Source: Platerodrilus igneus (lineage: Eukaryota > Arthropoda > Insecta > Coleoptera > Lycidae). From it: a stretch of 64,000 nucleotides of DNA. The stretch covers positions 1 through 64,000 of the forward strand of contig JARFIW010000110.1 of assembly GCA_036346225.1 (NCBI GenBank), given 5' to 3'. A model generated the notes under the pieces. That model worked only from the letters and a program-made list of their open reading frames with translations. It was not told where the DNA came from and ran no database searches. Positions 44,127 to 53,689 of the stretch are shown here, in pieces. The stretch's first letter is position 1, and every line of letters starts with the position of its first letter. The position numbers were made by a program, and so were the translations under genes.

Positions 44127-44868
44127 GGCTATTGCAGATTTTTTTTAAATGCAACCTTACAGTTAGCAGTTCTCCTCTGAAATTAACTAAATTTCCATCT
44201 TGATCTAACACTTTAACTATTATTTCATTTATTATACGTGACCTGATTGGTAGATATATAATCGTAGGTGGGCACTCGACAATTTTAAAACCTGTAGGTA
44301 CTTGAGGAAAAAATTCGTGTATTACATGGGCTGGTTTACTATTTAAGTAGGATCCACTTGCAATATTACAATCGATTAAAACTGCATTCACTTTACAAAT
44401 GTTGATCGCGTAGTCTGCTTGCTGCGTGACATATGCTAGCAATTTTCGCGGATTGAAACCAAGTAGAGAACCAATTGAATCCTTTTTGGTAAAATCCACA
44501 TCTAGACTACATTTAATACTACATTTAAGTGTATTATTGTCAGCTGTAATTTCTATATACACTGGCGTCTTTCTAGCGCTTCGTGATTGTTCCATACGAC
44601 CACGCCATCTTTTATCACATAAAGCTTTTTAAAGATATTTATTAATTTCTCTAATCTCATAAGCACCTTCAGGTATTTCTATGAATTCTACGTTAGATCC
44701 ATAATAAAATTTTTTATTTATTCCTTTTTCTATGTTTGGAATTGTGTTATAAGACTCAAAATTTGTTAATCCTAATACGTACTTCGAATCATTATCCAAG
44801 TTTATAGGCGGATTAAAATTGCTTGTTAAAACTGAAGTGTTTCCGGTTAGAGTAAAAGTGTACGACAT
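44116..44868 (-). pseudogene. Polinton minor capsid (penton-like) protein, one frameshift
   Basis: A single-jelly-roll minor capsid protein that would form the virion vertices. The N-terminal block starts at the ATG 44868 with the family signature (PPINLDNDSKYVLGL, then YNTIPNI). It runs 79 residues to a stop at 44629 (REINKYL). The remainder lies in another frame (44595-44116), with NIASGSYLNSKPAHVIHEF, PTIIYLPI and the ending FRGELLTVRLHLKK. One frameshift between 44630 and 44600 is the only break seen. Its end overlaps the next small gene. Confidence 0.85.
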
Positions 44869-44887
44869 GACAACTTCGTACGCAGTT

Positions 44888-45253
44888 CTATGTACTACTT
44901 AGAAATTGTAAGCATAAATGACCGCAAAACACAGTACCGTACGATTGTTCTTGGTTAATGTTATAAAGAATTTTACATTTACCCCCGCTATTCAAATAAT
45001 TTATCACCTCTGTTGGCGGTCGCAGGTTTCCGTAGCTGTCATAGTAAATAGCGCTACTACCGTACTTTTTATAAGAGGTCCGATGCGTACCTAAACCTTC
45101 TATTCCATCTAAATTAATTATACCACATTCTTTTAAATTAACTTTCTTGGGAAGATTGTTTCTCGTGAAAACTCCACGGAAATATGGTACTTCTAATTGC
45201 TTAACAAACTCTATTAATTCTACATTGCTTAGTGCTCGATTAGGTAAAATCAA
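44888..45253 (-). pseudogene. Adenovirus-type cysteine protease of the Polinton
   Basis: The maturation protease of the C5/Ulp1-like family, 121 residues from position 45253. Catalytic residues are all present: His57 (GTH), Asp72 (YYDSYG), Gln at 101 or 103 and Cys110 (FCGHLCL). The Trp usual after the His (GTHW) reads Arg. The reading begins with TTG where related proteins begin with Met-Ile-Leu-Pro, so the ATG appears mutated. The upstream neighbour's stop overlaps it by 4 bp, a compact arrangement typical of these elements. The body has no internal stop. It would process capsid proteins during assembly. Confidence 0.85.
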
Positions 45254-45591
45254 GTTGCGCTCCTTTGAGGTTTTGCAGGGGCTAAAAAAAGACCAAAACC
45301 TTTTTTATAAGGTTTGATGTACATGCCGTTTCCGACTGCAATGTCCTCCATTGCCTTGTTATGACGTTGTTTTTCCGCTAGTTGTTCCTTAGCTATTTTA
45401 GTATCTGAAACTGCTTTTGCAACAGCAGCTGCACCTCCAGTAAGAGTACCAAGGGCGCTTAGGTCTGCAAAAATTGGTATTAGTGGTAGAAAACCTCCTG
45501 TTTTAGGAATTGATATAATACGAGCTGATTTAATATGCTTCTTTTGTTTTGCTGTAATGGCGGCCTTAATTGCTATGTTGATTGCATCCAT
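45250..45591 (-). CDS. Polinton pX/pVI-like minor virion protein
   Basis: An intact 113-residue frame from the ATG at 45591. It has a basic N-terminus (AAITAKQKKHIK), a hydrophobic middle (GGFLPLIPIFADLSALGTLTGGAAAVAKAV) of the kind seen in Polinton pX/pVI-like and membrane-active proteins, a charged helix (KEQLAEKQRHNKAMEDIA) and the ending NGMYIKPYKKGFGLFL. The last motif is common in Polinton and adintovirus minor structural proteins. Function is inferred from family resemblance. It is followed at once by the protease. Confidence 0.7.
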   Translation of the reverse strand: MDAINIAIKAAITAKQKKHIKSARIISIPKTGGFLPLIPIFADLSALGTLTGGAAAVAKAVSDTKIAKEQLAEKQRHNKAMEDIAVGNGMYIKPYKKGFGLFLAPAKPQRSAT

Positions 45592-45600
45592 AATATTAGA

Positions 45601-46070
45601 TCATTTAGCCTTTTTTAAAGCTGTACGTGCTTGTTTGATAATACTTTTAATACCTAGCGTACTTCTTATTTTACGTTTCTTTATCAATTTTCTTATTTTA
45701 TTGATATTTTTTGTTCTCAGTGATGCACAGGCACCCATACCAAGTTTTACTTTAGCTTTCATTGCGGTAGCTACTCCAAATGCTGCTACTTTTTCACCTA
45801 AAGACGAGTCAGCAGAATTTAGTCTTTCTGTAGCTAACTGAGCTAACTTCGAATCTGCTTGATGGCGTTTAGATAGATCCTTTTCTTTGAGTATGCAATA
45901 TCGTGCTCCTTACAAGCCTCGTCTAACTTGTTTATTCCCTTGTCTCCCGAGCTAACCGTTCGATTAGTTTTGTACCCGGACCGCAAAATTTGTAACCCGG
46001 AATATGCGCTTCAAATGGTAAATTGTTAATTTCAGTATTTAATAGTCCGTTCCCAGTAGTTTTAGAATTA
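45601..46070 (-). pseudogene. Phospholipase A2-domain virion protein, two frameshifts
   Basis: A parvovirus VP1-type phospholipase A2 domain. The calcium-loop motif IPGYKFCGPGTKL is at about 46015-45975. After a frameshift near 45955 the catalytic CKEHDIAYS (HDxxY) appears at about 45915-45890. A second frameshift lies near 45895. The rest is open to the TGA at 45601 and continues RHQADSKLAQLA, then AMKAKVKLGMG and a very basic, pVII-like tail (IKKIRKLIKKRKIR). The upstream frame includes a TA microsatellite (46168-46196), so the original start is unclear. Both active-site motifs survive in separate frames. Confidence 0.8.
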
Positions 46071-46165
46071 TTATATGTAATCATTAGCGGACAACTATCC
46101 TCACAAGCTGTGCAGTAAATAAATAAAATATTGTGAATTAATGATTCTTTATATACTCGCCGTTT

Positions 46166-46167
<2 letters not shown>

Positions 46168-46196
<29 letters not shown>
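46168..46196. repeat. TA microsatellite
   Basis: About 29 bp of alternating TA in the upstream part of the phospholipase-domain gene; when read on the minus strand it gives a Tyr-Ile run. It may have expanded in the intergenic region between the divergent ATPase and phospholipase genes. Confidence 0.9.
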
Positions 46197-46200
<4 letters not shown>

Positions 46201-46327
46201 CCACTTTTTTACAAATCGAATTTAGTACTTGCAAACATGCGTGTTGTGAAACAATCAACACCTTTAACCATAAACAATAAAGACATTGGCGTGCAATCCT
46301 TAGCTAAAAAAAAAACATAGCGTTCTT

Positions 46328-46924
46328 ATGCCTTCATCTATTTAATGTCTAGTTGTTGGTCCATCAAATTGCGGTAAAACCAACGTTATGATTGGATTGA
46401 TAAAACATCCTAATGGTTTAAAGTTTGAAAACGTATATGTTTATTCTAAATCACTTTATCAACCAAAGTATCAATACCTTGAAAGTCTACTGCGACCAAT
46501 AAAAGGGATCAAATATTATACATTTTCCAGTTCTGATAATATTATATCACCATCTGATGGTCAAAATAATTCTATATTTGTTTTTGATGATGTAGCTTGC
46601 GATAAACAAGGTATCATTAGGGAATACTTTAGTATGGGGCGTCATAAACAAGTAGACAGTTTTTACCTTTGTCAAAGTTATACTCGTATACCTAAGCAGT
46701 TACTACGTGATAATGCTAATCTTTTAGTTTTATTTAAACAAGATGATTTAAACTTAAAACACATATATGACGATCACGTCAATACTGACATGAAGTATGA
46801 TAAATTCCGTGAAATATGTGCTGCTTGTTGGCAAGACAAATACGGTTTCTTAGTTGTAGACAAAGATAGTGATCCAGGTCAAGGAAGGTACCGTATAGGT
46901 TTTGATCACTTCATACATATTTAA
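46328..46924 (+). pseudogene. Polinton genome-packaging ATPase (FtsK/HerA type)
   Basis: The Walker A motif GPSNCGKT is at 46358-46381 and Walker B is IFVFDDV at about 46580-46600, followed by a SMGRHKQVDSFYLCQSY segment with the sensor-like Gln. The C-terminal part (WQDKYGFLVVD) matches the family. An ATG at 46328 is in frame but is followed by TAA at 46343-46345, so the protein would have to start at Met 46388, after the P-loop, and would be inactive. Otherwise the frame is open to 46924. It would load DNA into capsids. Confidence 0.88.
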
Positions 46925-46990
46925 ACCTTGAAAGACGCAAGTATCGTTAGTATCGAAGAATTTTTTTTATTACAATAAACTTTTTACGCA

Positions 46991-48015
46991 ATGAACAAGG
47001 AGGCGATAAAACTTAAAAGAATTTTAATTAAGAAAAGAAACATTGTAAAAAACAAATTGCGCCAGATAATGAAGTTGTCCAAGTGGAATCAATCTTACCC
47101 ATAACATTGCGATTAGAAACTATTACTAATAAACTGGATGGAGAAAGTGTGGTAAAGAAAGAAAAATTTAAAGAAGAAGAAGAACTGCCTCATAGCAGTG
47201 TAAAAAAAATTAAACCTAAATTGCTAGAAAGGAACGTTGACTATATTGATTCGCCCGTTATTGTTCAGCATATACCGAATATAAAAAATGATGCCATAGA
47301 GGAAGATGATTATGATGATGTTGAGAATGAATACGAAGCAGAAGTTAAAAGAAATGCACAAGAAGCCCAGGAATATATACAAAGCTTTGCCGATTCATCT
47401 GGTATGACACATTATCTCGAACAGCTACATCCGCTACCTCGAGAATATATTTACAATATGTTTAAAGATGTTAAGAACGAATTTGATCATAAATATGGTA
47501 TTAGGTTTAACCCTGATTCAAATGGTCTTATGATAGGCAATTCGAATTTCGCGTTGGATGATGAAAATGTTCTAATAAATGATTTGAAATATAAAGATAC
47601 TCCTGGATTATACGAACTACTGTTTAAAAGATATCCTGTCGGGTACAGTCCGCAAGATCTAAAGTCGTACCTTGATATTGTGAAAAGAACAAATGCTAAT
47701 AGAAGATATTATTCTGAAACAGAACAAATTTAGGGTAATACTTCATATAAGTACAAAAATATAATATCTACATTAAACATACTTCCCCAAACACCCCGTA
47801 GACCTAGAACATTACCCTATAGAAAGCGTCTTGGAGACGGTATGACAATGGAAGTATCAAATAACGCTATAGATTATTTATATTGGAATGATCCCAATGA
47901 ACTTGTTGATAGATTACGACTTTTAGTTTCATCTCAGACTGCTGGACACACAGGTCACGGCAACGAAATAAATTCGATCATTGAAGAATTGCGTGAGACG
48001 AAAGTGATTAGATGA
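46991..48015 (+). pseudogene. Conserved Polinton protein of unknown function, broken
   Basis: Starts at the ATG 46991 with a basic stretch (LKRILIKKRNIVKNK), shifts frame near 47050-47080, and is then open at 47083-47733. An in-frame TAG (47731-47733) interrupts it, after which the same frame continues to the TGA at 48015. The middle is acidic (EEDDYDDVENEYEAE). The segment KDTPGLYELLFKRYPVGYSPQDL and the later DYLYWNDPNELVDRLRLL and EINSIIEELRE are recurrent in Polinton proteins of this position. No enzymatic motif. Probably a virion or assembly protein, but this is a guess. Confidence 0.75.
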
Positions 48016-48016
48016 T

Positions 48017-48463
48017 ATGACAATTGACAAATTTGGAAGGCACTTACATAACCGTAAAATAGATATAAGTGAACAGGAATATGAAAACAAAAGTGAAGGT
48101 TTTGAAACCTTGATTGAGTACAAGTTACATATGCTACATTACACGGTAGTAGCAACGTTTTACTCTAGTACATTCCTCGACGGTGACAAGACATTCCTTA
48201 TTTTCAACATTAAACATAATTATGAATTTCCTTATGAGGAAGCAGTCATTGAGAATATTAAAGGATACCCGCAAGACATTGAAATTCTTATAAACGAAAA
48301 AAGTTATATAATTGCACAGTTACAATGATTTTTGCTTAAGCGTATGGATGTAATCAGCTTTCGTGACAGTGGTGCTATCATAAACAATACCACAATGTTT
48401 CTTGATTTTATATTAAAAGTTCCTTTCAAAGCAAGTGGAGCCCACGACATTCAAACATAGAAG
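48017..48463 (+). pseudogene. Conserved Polinton protein, C-terminus shifted
   Basis: Begins at the ATG 48017, two bases after the previous gene's stop, with MTIDKFGRHLHNR. The 103-residue frame ends at 48328 (INEKSYIIAQLQ). A further in-family piece (DVISFRDSGAI then FLDFILKVPF) follows at 48350-48430 in another frame, so the gene is probably broken near 48325. It has mainly beta-type residues and no known domain. Related Polintons carry a similar protein between the unknown above and the integrase. Confidence 0.6.
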
Positions 48464-48508
48464 TATTTATTAATTGTATTTAATAAATCCTGATTAGAAA
48501 AAGGTATT

Positions 48509-49451
48509 ATGATAGTTGCTCAATCAAAAGTGAAAGAGGATATAGTAAATGAACTTCATAAACCAGCAAGAATAAATTTCAAGAGACGCAAAGTGATAGT
48601 AAAAGGTTTAAATGACCTTCTTCAGACCGATTTGATTGAAATGCTACCATATTCGCAAACAAACAAAGGATTTAAATACATTTTAGTAGTTATTGATTGT
48701 TTCTCCAAATACGTATGGGCTGTACCACTTAAAAGTAAAACGGGTATTGATGTTACTGCTGCAATGAAAACAATTTGAAATAAATTTAAAAATCCACCAA
48801 GAAATTTGCAGTCTGATTTTGGTAAAGAATATTATAACAAACACTTTCAATCCTTAATGCAGACATATCGCATAAACCATTATAGTGTTTTTTCTACAAA
48901 TAAAGCATGCATTGTGGAACGTGTAATTAGAACTTTAAAGGGAAAAATGTGGCGCTTGTTTAACCTGAACGGTTCTTACAATTGGAAAAACAATTTAAGC
49001 GATATTGTGAAACAATACAACAATACAGTTCACAATACTATCGGAGTCAAACCTGTAAAAGTTGATAAATCAAATGAAAAAACTATTCTTAAATCATCAT
49101 TTACCCACATCAAACTTGCAACCAAAATACCAAAATATTCAATTAAAGACAGTGTGAGGATTAGTAAACACAGGGAAGCATTTACGAAAGGTTACACGAA
49201 AAAACTGGTCAAATGAAATTTTTAAGATTAAAAAGGTAAACGTAACCAATCCTACAACATATATATTAGAAGATCAAGATGTGAAAGAAATCAAAGGTGC
49301 ATTTTATGAAACGGAGTTGCAAAAGGTTAAACATCCAGGAATTTACCTGGTAGAAAAAGTCCTAAGAAAGAGTGGAAATAAAGTATTTGTAAAATGGTTA
49401 GGCTTCTCTAACGTACACCATAGCTGGATCGATAAAAATAATGTTTGCTAG
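48509..49451 (+). pseudogene. Polinton retroviral-like integrase with chromodomain
   Basis: Integrase of the DDE type. The first catalytic Asp is in LLQTDLIEM, the second in LQSDFGKEY and the Glu in VERVIRTLKG, with 33 residues between the last two. An in-frame TGA (48776-48778) interrupts the core between the two Asp residues. A frameshift at about 49210 separates the C-terminal part (EIFKIKKV, FYETELQKV). That part ends in a chromodomain (YLVEKVLRKSGNKVFVKWLGF, SWIDKNN) with the stop at 49451. It would insert the element and could bind methylated histone tails. All catalytic residues remain, but two breaks make it inactive. Confidence 0.92.
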
Positions 49452-49480
49452 AAGTTGTTATAATAATAGTTAATAAGGCT

Positions 49481-49680
49481 AACATTGTAAAATTATATTA
49501 AAATAAATAATACAGACAAAATCTTTCTATTGTTTTTTTTTATTATTATAAAGCTATTCTTTTAATAAAAAGGAATTTTGTAAGACTAACATTGTAAAAT
49601 TATATTAAAATAAATAATACAGACAAAATCTTTCTATTGTTTTTTATTATTATCAAGCCATTCTTTTAATAAAAAGTTAT
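49481..49680. repeat. About 103-bp tandem repeat between convergent genes
   Basis: The block TAACATTGTAAAATTATATT...CTTTTAATAAAAA occurs twice (about 49481-49580 and 49584-49676). It lies after the integrase stop and overlaps the end of the minus-strand gene that stops at 49634. Each unit contains AATAAA on the plus strand (the first at 49502), so the integrase transcript has duplicated poly(A) signals. Confidence 0.75.
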
Positions 49681-50134
49681 TTTGTTTTGCGCATTGCAGA
49701 TTATTATTGCTTTGTCTACAACAATGGATGTTATATTTTAAACGATTGGTGATTTTTAACTCCGATAGCTCAGGACAACCTAGTGCAAGCATATCAGTTA
49801 CAAAGTTTTGCATTATATATGTTTCAATCAATTTCTTCTTTTCTAGACCCTTCACAAATACTTCTTCACCGGGTCGGATAATTTGCTTCAAATAAAGCGC
49901 TATATATTATGACACCATTCCAGCCGTTGAAGATTCATCCCAAGAAAGACCATGAATATTCCTAGTCACCCAGTCGTTATGTTTTATATGATCTTGACTC
50001 AAACAACTAGACTGCATTGGCAGTTTAAAAATTTGATGCCAAACATCACCTAACAACAAGTCCAAAACCGCAATTTCTTTGCACACAAACTCGTTTTTCT
50101 TGTATTTAAATCCCTGAATATCAATTATATACAT
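49634..50134 (-). pseudogene. Conserved Polinton-associated protein, possible nuclease
   Basis: Starts at the ATG 50134, just inside the right terminal repeat, with MYIIDIQGFKYKKNEF and KEIAVLD. It reaches an in-frame TAA at about 49907 and continues in the same frame to 49634. Conserved-looking pieces are NDWVTRNIHGLSWDES, VFVKGLEKKKLIE, LALGCPELSELK and a Cys/His ending (HCCRQSNNNLQCAKQN). The D-x-Q at the start, acidic E/D next and the Cys/His tail suggest a nuclease-like fold, but I cannot name the family. A second copy, interrupted by the Polinton, lies at 25463-25588 plus 50956-51304 with different breaks. Confidence 0.65.
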
Positions 50135-50164
50135 GTTTGTATGTAAATATATGCAGTAAACTTC

Positions 50165-50955
50165 GACTAATTAAATTAATATTAGGAGCAATCTCCTTAT
50201 ATAGCAGATTACCACCATCTGCGTACTTTGCCAACCCACTTTTCAACCTATCACAAGAGTGAACACATTTTGAATTGAAACCGGCCCATGTGTATTTGCA
50301 GCCTCTAAACATAAATAAAAAACATAAATCAGAATCCACTTTAATTAAACACAATTAACTTGAATGCGATATTTGGCATCTGTCATATTTTATAACTTCT
50401 CGCTAGAAAACCAAATTCAAAACATCTATACACATTTTCTCTGCACTAACATTTTTCAACATACGTGTGTTTTGAAGTATGTATGTTCCATTGAAAGTAA
50501 TATAAAGCCGATCCTAATTCAAAACGTGCCCACAAGTATTTTACATTTGAAAGTATATAAGAATTCATGTTTTCACATTTTACATTAAAAGTATATAACG
50601 CCAATCCTAATTCAAAGCGGTGCACGTGTAACTTCTTGCTAGAAAACCGAATTCAAAACAGCTACACACATTTTTCTCTGCACTTACATTTTTCAACATA
50701 CGTGTGTTTTGAAGTATGTTTCATTGAAAGTAATATAAAGCCGATCCTAATTCAAAACGTGCCCACAAGTATTTTACATTGAAAGTATATAAGAATTCAT
50801 GTTTTCACAACTATTTTACATTGAAATGTTTTCACAACTATTTTACATTGAAATTATATAAGGCCGATCCTAATTCAAAACGGTGCACGTGTATTTTACA
50901 TATGGAAAATACGTCTAAACACGTTTTGAATTAGGACCGGCCCTACCCCTCCACT
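50165..50955 (-). repeat. Polinton right terminal inverted repeat
   Basis: 791 bp, inverted relative to 25589-26146, ending in ACT at 50953-50955. The terminal palindrome (50863-50941, 79 bp) mirrors that of the left end. An internal duplication of about 235 bp (GCCGATCCTAATTC units at about 50505 and 50740) explains why it is 233 bp longer than the left repeat. Confidence 0.9.
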
Positions 50956-51304
50956 AGTCTAGTTTTTTGAGCCAAGATTATATAAAACATAACGACTGGG
51001 TGACAAGGAATATTCATGGTATTTCTTGGGATGAATCTTCAACAGCTGGAATGGTGTCATCATATAGAGCGCTTTATTGAAGCAAATTATCAGACCCGGT
51101 AAAGAAGTTTAAGTGAAGGGTCTAGAAAAGAAGAAATGGATTGAAACCTATCTAATGCAAAACGTTGTAACTGATATGCTTGCACTAGGTTGTCCTAAGC
51201 TATCGAAGTTAAAAAAATCAGCAGTCGTTTACTATGTAATATCCATTGTTATAGACACAGCAATAATAGTCTGCAATGTGCAAAACAAAATACCTTGTTA
51301 TTAA
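50956..51304 (+). pseudogene. Older Polinton: rest of the interrupted possible-nuclease gene
   Basis: Continues the gene cut at 25588, from the AGTCTA duplication onwards (NDWVTRNIHG-like sequence at about 50990, then MKGLEKKKWIE at 51113 and LALGCPKLSKLK). It aligns with the minus-strand copy at 49634-50134. Frame is lost near 51070-51110, a different place from the stop in the inner copy. The Cys/His C-terminus is degraded. Confidence 0.75.
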
Positions 51305-51349
51305 AAGAATGGTTTAATAATAATAAAAAACAATAGAAAGATTGTGTCT

Positions 51350-51878
51350 GTATTATTGTAGTCAGTAAGAAATTTTTAATGCTGATGTCTGCAGAAAAAA
51401 ACTATTAATCTCAGTCAGCACGAATGGGACTCTCAACCCTGAAAGCAATTATAATTGATCAACGTAATAGCTTTTTACTGGTTTTACAACATTTAACAAA
51501 TTGTACAGATATTTCGAAATTTGCCAAAGACAGACAGACTGATTGCACCAATTTCTCATTCTCGCTTTTAAAAAATAACAAGTAGTTATTAAATCGCGAA
51601 CACAGTTATCTGCAAGAAATATAAACGGGGAAATTTATGATATGCTCCAACTTCAAAAACTAGAAATAAATCTATTGAAATATATGCTATGAGTTATTTA
51701 CTGGTTACTGGTTTCCCAATGTACAGATATCTCGAAATTTTTCAAAGACAGACAGACTGATTGCATCAATTTTTCATTCTCGCTTTTAAAGAATAACAAG
51801 TAGTTATTAAATCGGGAGTAATGTGAAATGAAACACACAATGTATTTTTCTTTATTGTAATTTATAAAATAAATATAC

Positions 51879-51923
<45 letters not shown>

Positions 51924-53680
51924 ATGTTATGTACTCTAGAATAAACATACTATAATTCACTTAAGTTGTTTATATCTTCGTTTTCTAAATGAGCAAGCAT
52001 CCCAAATATAAAGAACAGTTCTAACTCACTCCAACTCTGAATGGTAAAATATTGCTTTATTGGTTCTATGCGGGCTGTCTTCTTCATCTTCTTCATGTTC
52101 ACTAAAAAAGATTCAGATAAAGATTAGATCAAGTAAATGCGTTAAGAAAATTAAATCTATATTAAGCCAACGAATACATACTGTGTATTGGTGTCATCAG
52201 ACCGTACGTTGCATTTGGTGGATCTGCTCACGGAGCCAACGATTTTTCCAGCACTTCATTCGGATTGACTATAAACTACTCAATAATTTTAACCCAACCA
52301 CTATCATTATTTTTTCCTGACAAGGGCAAATTTAAAAATAGTTTTCAGTTTTGATAAGTTTTATAGAACACAACTACAACTTGACAATAAAAATTGAGCG
52401 ATTATCACACATATATCTTGAATATATAAAGATTATAAACGACAAGAACAGCAGAAAATTCAACCCATGTCAGCAAGAATTTAATGCTAAGGTATTGTCT
52501 AGATAGCAATTGTAGAAATATGAAATCTGCAGAAAAATTTAATAAACCCAGTCATGTATAAATTTAATGCTGACGTCCGCAGAAAAATAAAATACATGTA
52601 TTCAGCAAGAAATTTAATGCTAACATCAGAGAATAATAAATAAACCCATTCAGTCAGCATGAATGGGACTCCAAACCCTAAAAGTAATTATAATTGATCA
52701 ACGCAATCTAAGATTAGCTGGTTACTAGTTTCCCATAGATTTTAAACACATTATTATACCATATTTAAAATATTTACTTTTTCAGTACAACTGAAAGAAC
52801 TTAACTTTTATACATTTTAATTGAATATATTAAAGAATACTCGATATCATAGACTTTTCTATTGTCTAATTTGTAGTACTTTATTACAAAAAATTACATA
52901 CGACAGCGTTTTTTTTCTTTGTCAACGAAAGCCTAGTCTATTGACTTCTTCAGCATTCGCATTTCCATAGTTACGTACTGAAGCCAACTCTGCAATTTTT
53001 TAGATTATATGCATTTCTAATTTCAATCGCAAAAAATTAAAGCATCATTTCGAAATATGCACTCAGATTAAAAGTCAAAAATTGTTTTACACCGTTCTGT
53101 AAACTGAGATTAAATCCATCTAATCCAAGATTAAATTAAACTGTCAATTTTGTAGGTTTAATAGTTTACTCTCATGCAATGTGGGAATGAAACGGCAACA
53201 AAGGCGATCTTGTACTTATCATAAATAATATGATTTTAATATCTTGCTTTAAAACAAAAATAGAATGCCGTTTTCTGGTTGTGATTAGGTACACAAATTT
53301 TTGAAACTAGTATTAAAAAAACATTCTGCAGTTTTATCCTAGAATTAACATCGTGTAATTTAATTTATTGTAAGCTATATTGCAGTACCTTGACTATGAA
53401 TGAATTCCTGACGATGCATGCATGGCTCGTGTAATGAACTTTGTTATCAAAATAAAATACAAACTGCTTTCAATGTAAACGCAATTACACATCTATATAT
53501 ATATATATGTTATTTTGAATCTAATTAAATGTATAAAAGTTATTTTTTTTCAGTTTTACTGAAAAGTAAATTATGTCGTCAATAATCTAAAACTTATTCA
53601 ATATTACTGTATTAGTTAAAGACCATTTGCATCGCATTACTTTAAACGACGTTTAACTAATCTAGGTTTTTTATTTTACT
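51350..53680. repeat. Degraded non-coding DNA with dispersed direct repeats
   Basis: No gene recognised. A block with GACAGACAGACTGATTGCA and AATAACAAGTAGTTATTAAATCG occurs at about 51520-51600 and again at 51745-51805. A second block (CAGTCAGCA...GAATGGGACTC...TAATTATAATTGATCAACG) occurs at 51410-51470 and 52650-52710. A TA-rich run lies at 51880-51915. It is probably decayed Polinton intergenic DNA. Confidence 0.55.
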
Positions 53681-53689
53681 CTATGCCTT

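Larger units (their letters stand above)
25589..50955. mobile_element. Polinton/Maverick element, complete ends, with two nested insertions
   Basis: A 25,367-bp element that begins AGTAGAGGGG and ends CCCCTCCACT, the AGT...ACT termini known for Polintons, and is flanked on both sides by the identical 6-bp AGTCTA (25583-25588 and 50956-50961). Long inverted repeats lie at 25589-26146 and 50165-50955. Inside are the hallmark genes: protein-primed DNA polymerase B and chromodomain integrase (plus strand), packaging ATPase (plus), and capsid protein, penton-like protein and adenovirus-type protease (minus). Removing the RTE insertion (27524-31256) and the BEL element (35124-41567) leaves about 15.2 kb, a normal Polinton size. 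Many genes carry stops or frameshifts, so the copy is not autonomous. Confidence 0.95.

Noticed and set aside
48776..48778. Programmed stop read-through in the integrase
   Set aside because: A second break in the same gene and lesions in most neighbours make plain decay the simpler reading.
25589..50955. An integrated free-living virus (adintovirus or virophage) instead of a transposable element
   Set aside because: The integrase, 6-bp duplication, AGT/ACT ends and nesting in a relative all fit a Polinton. The two groups overlap, so past infectivity cannot be excluded, but the sequence supports element insertion.
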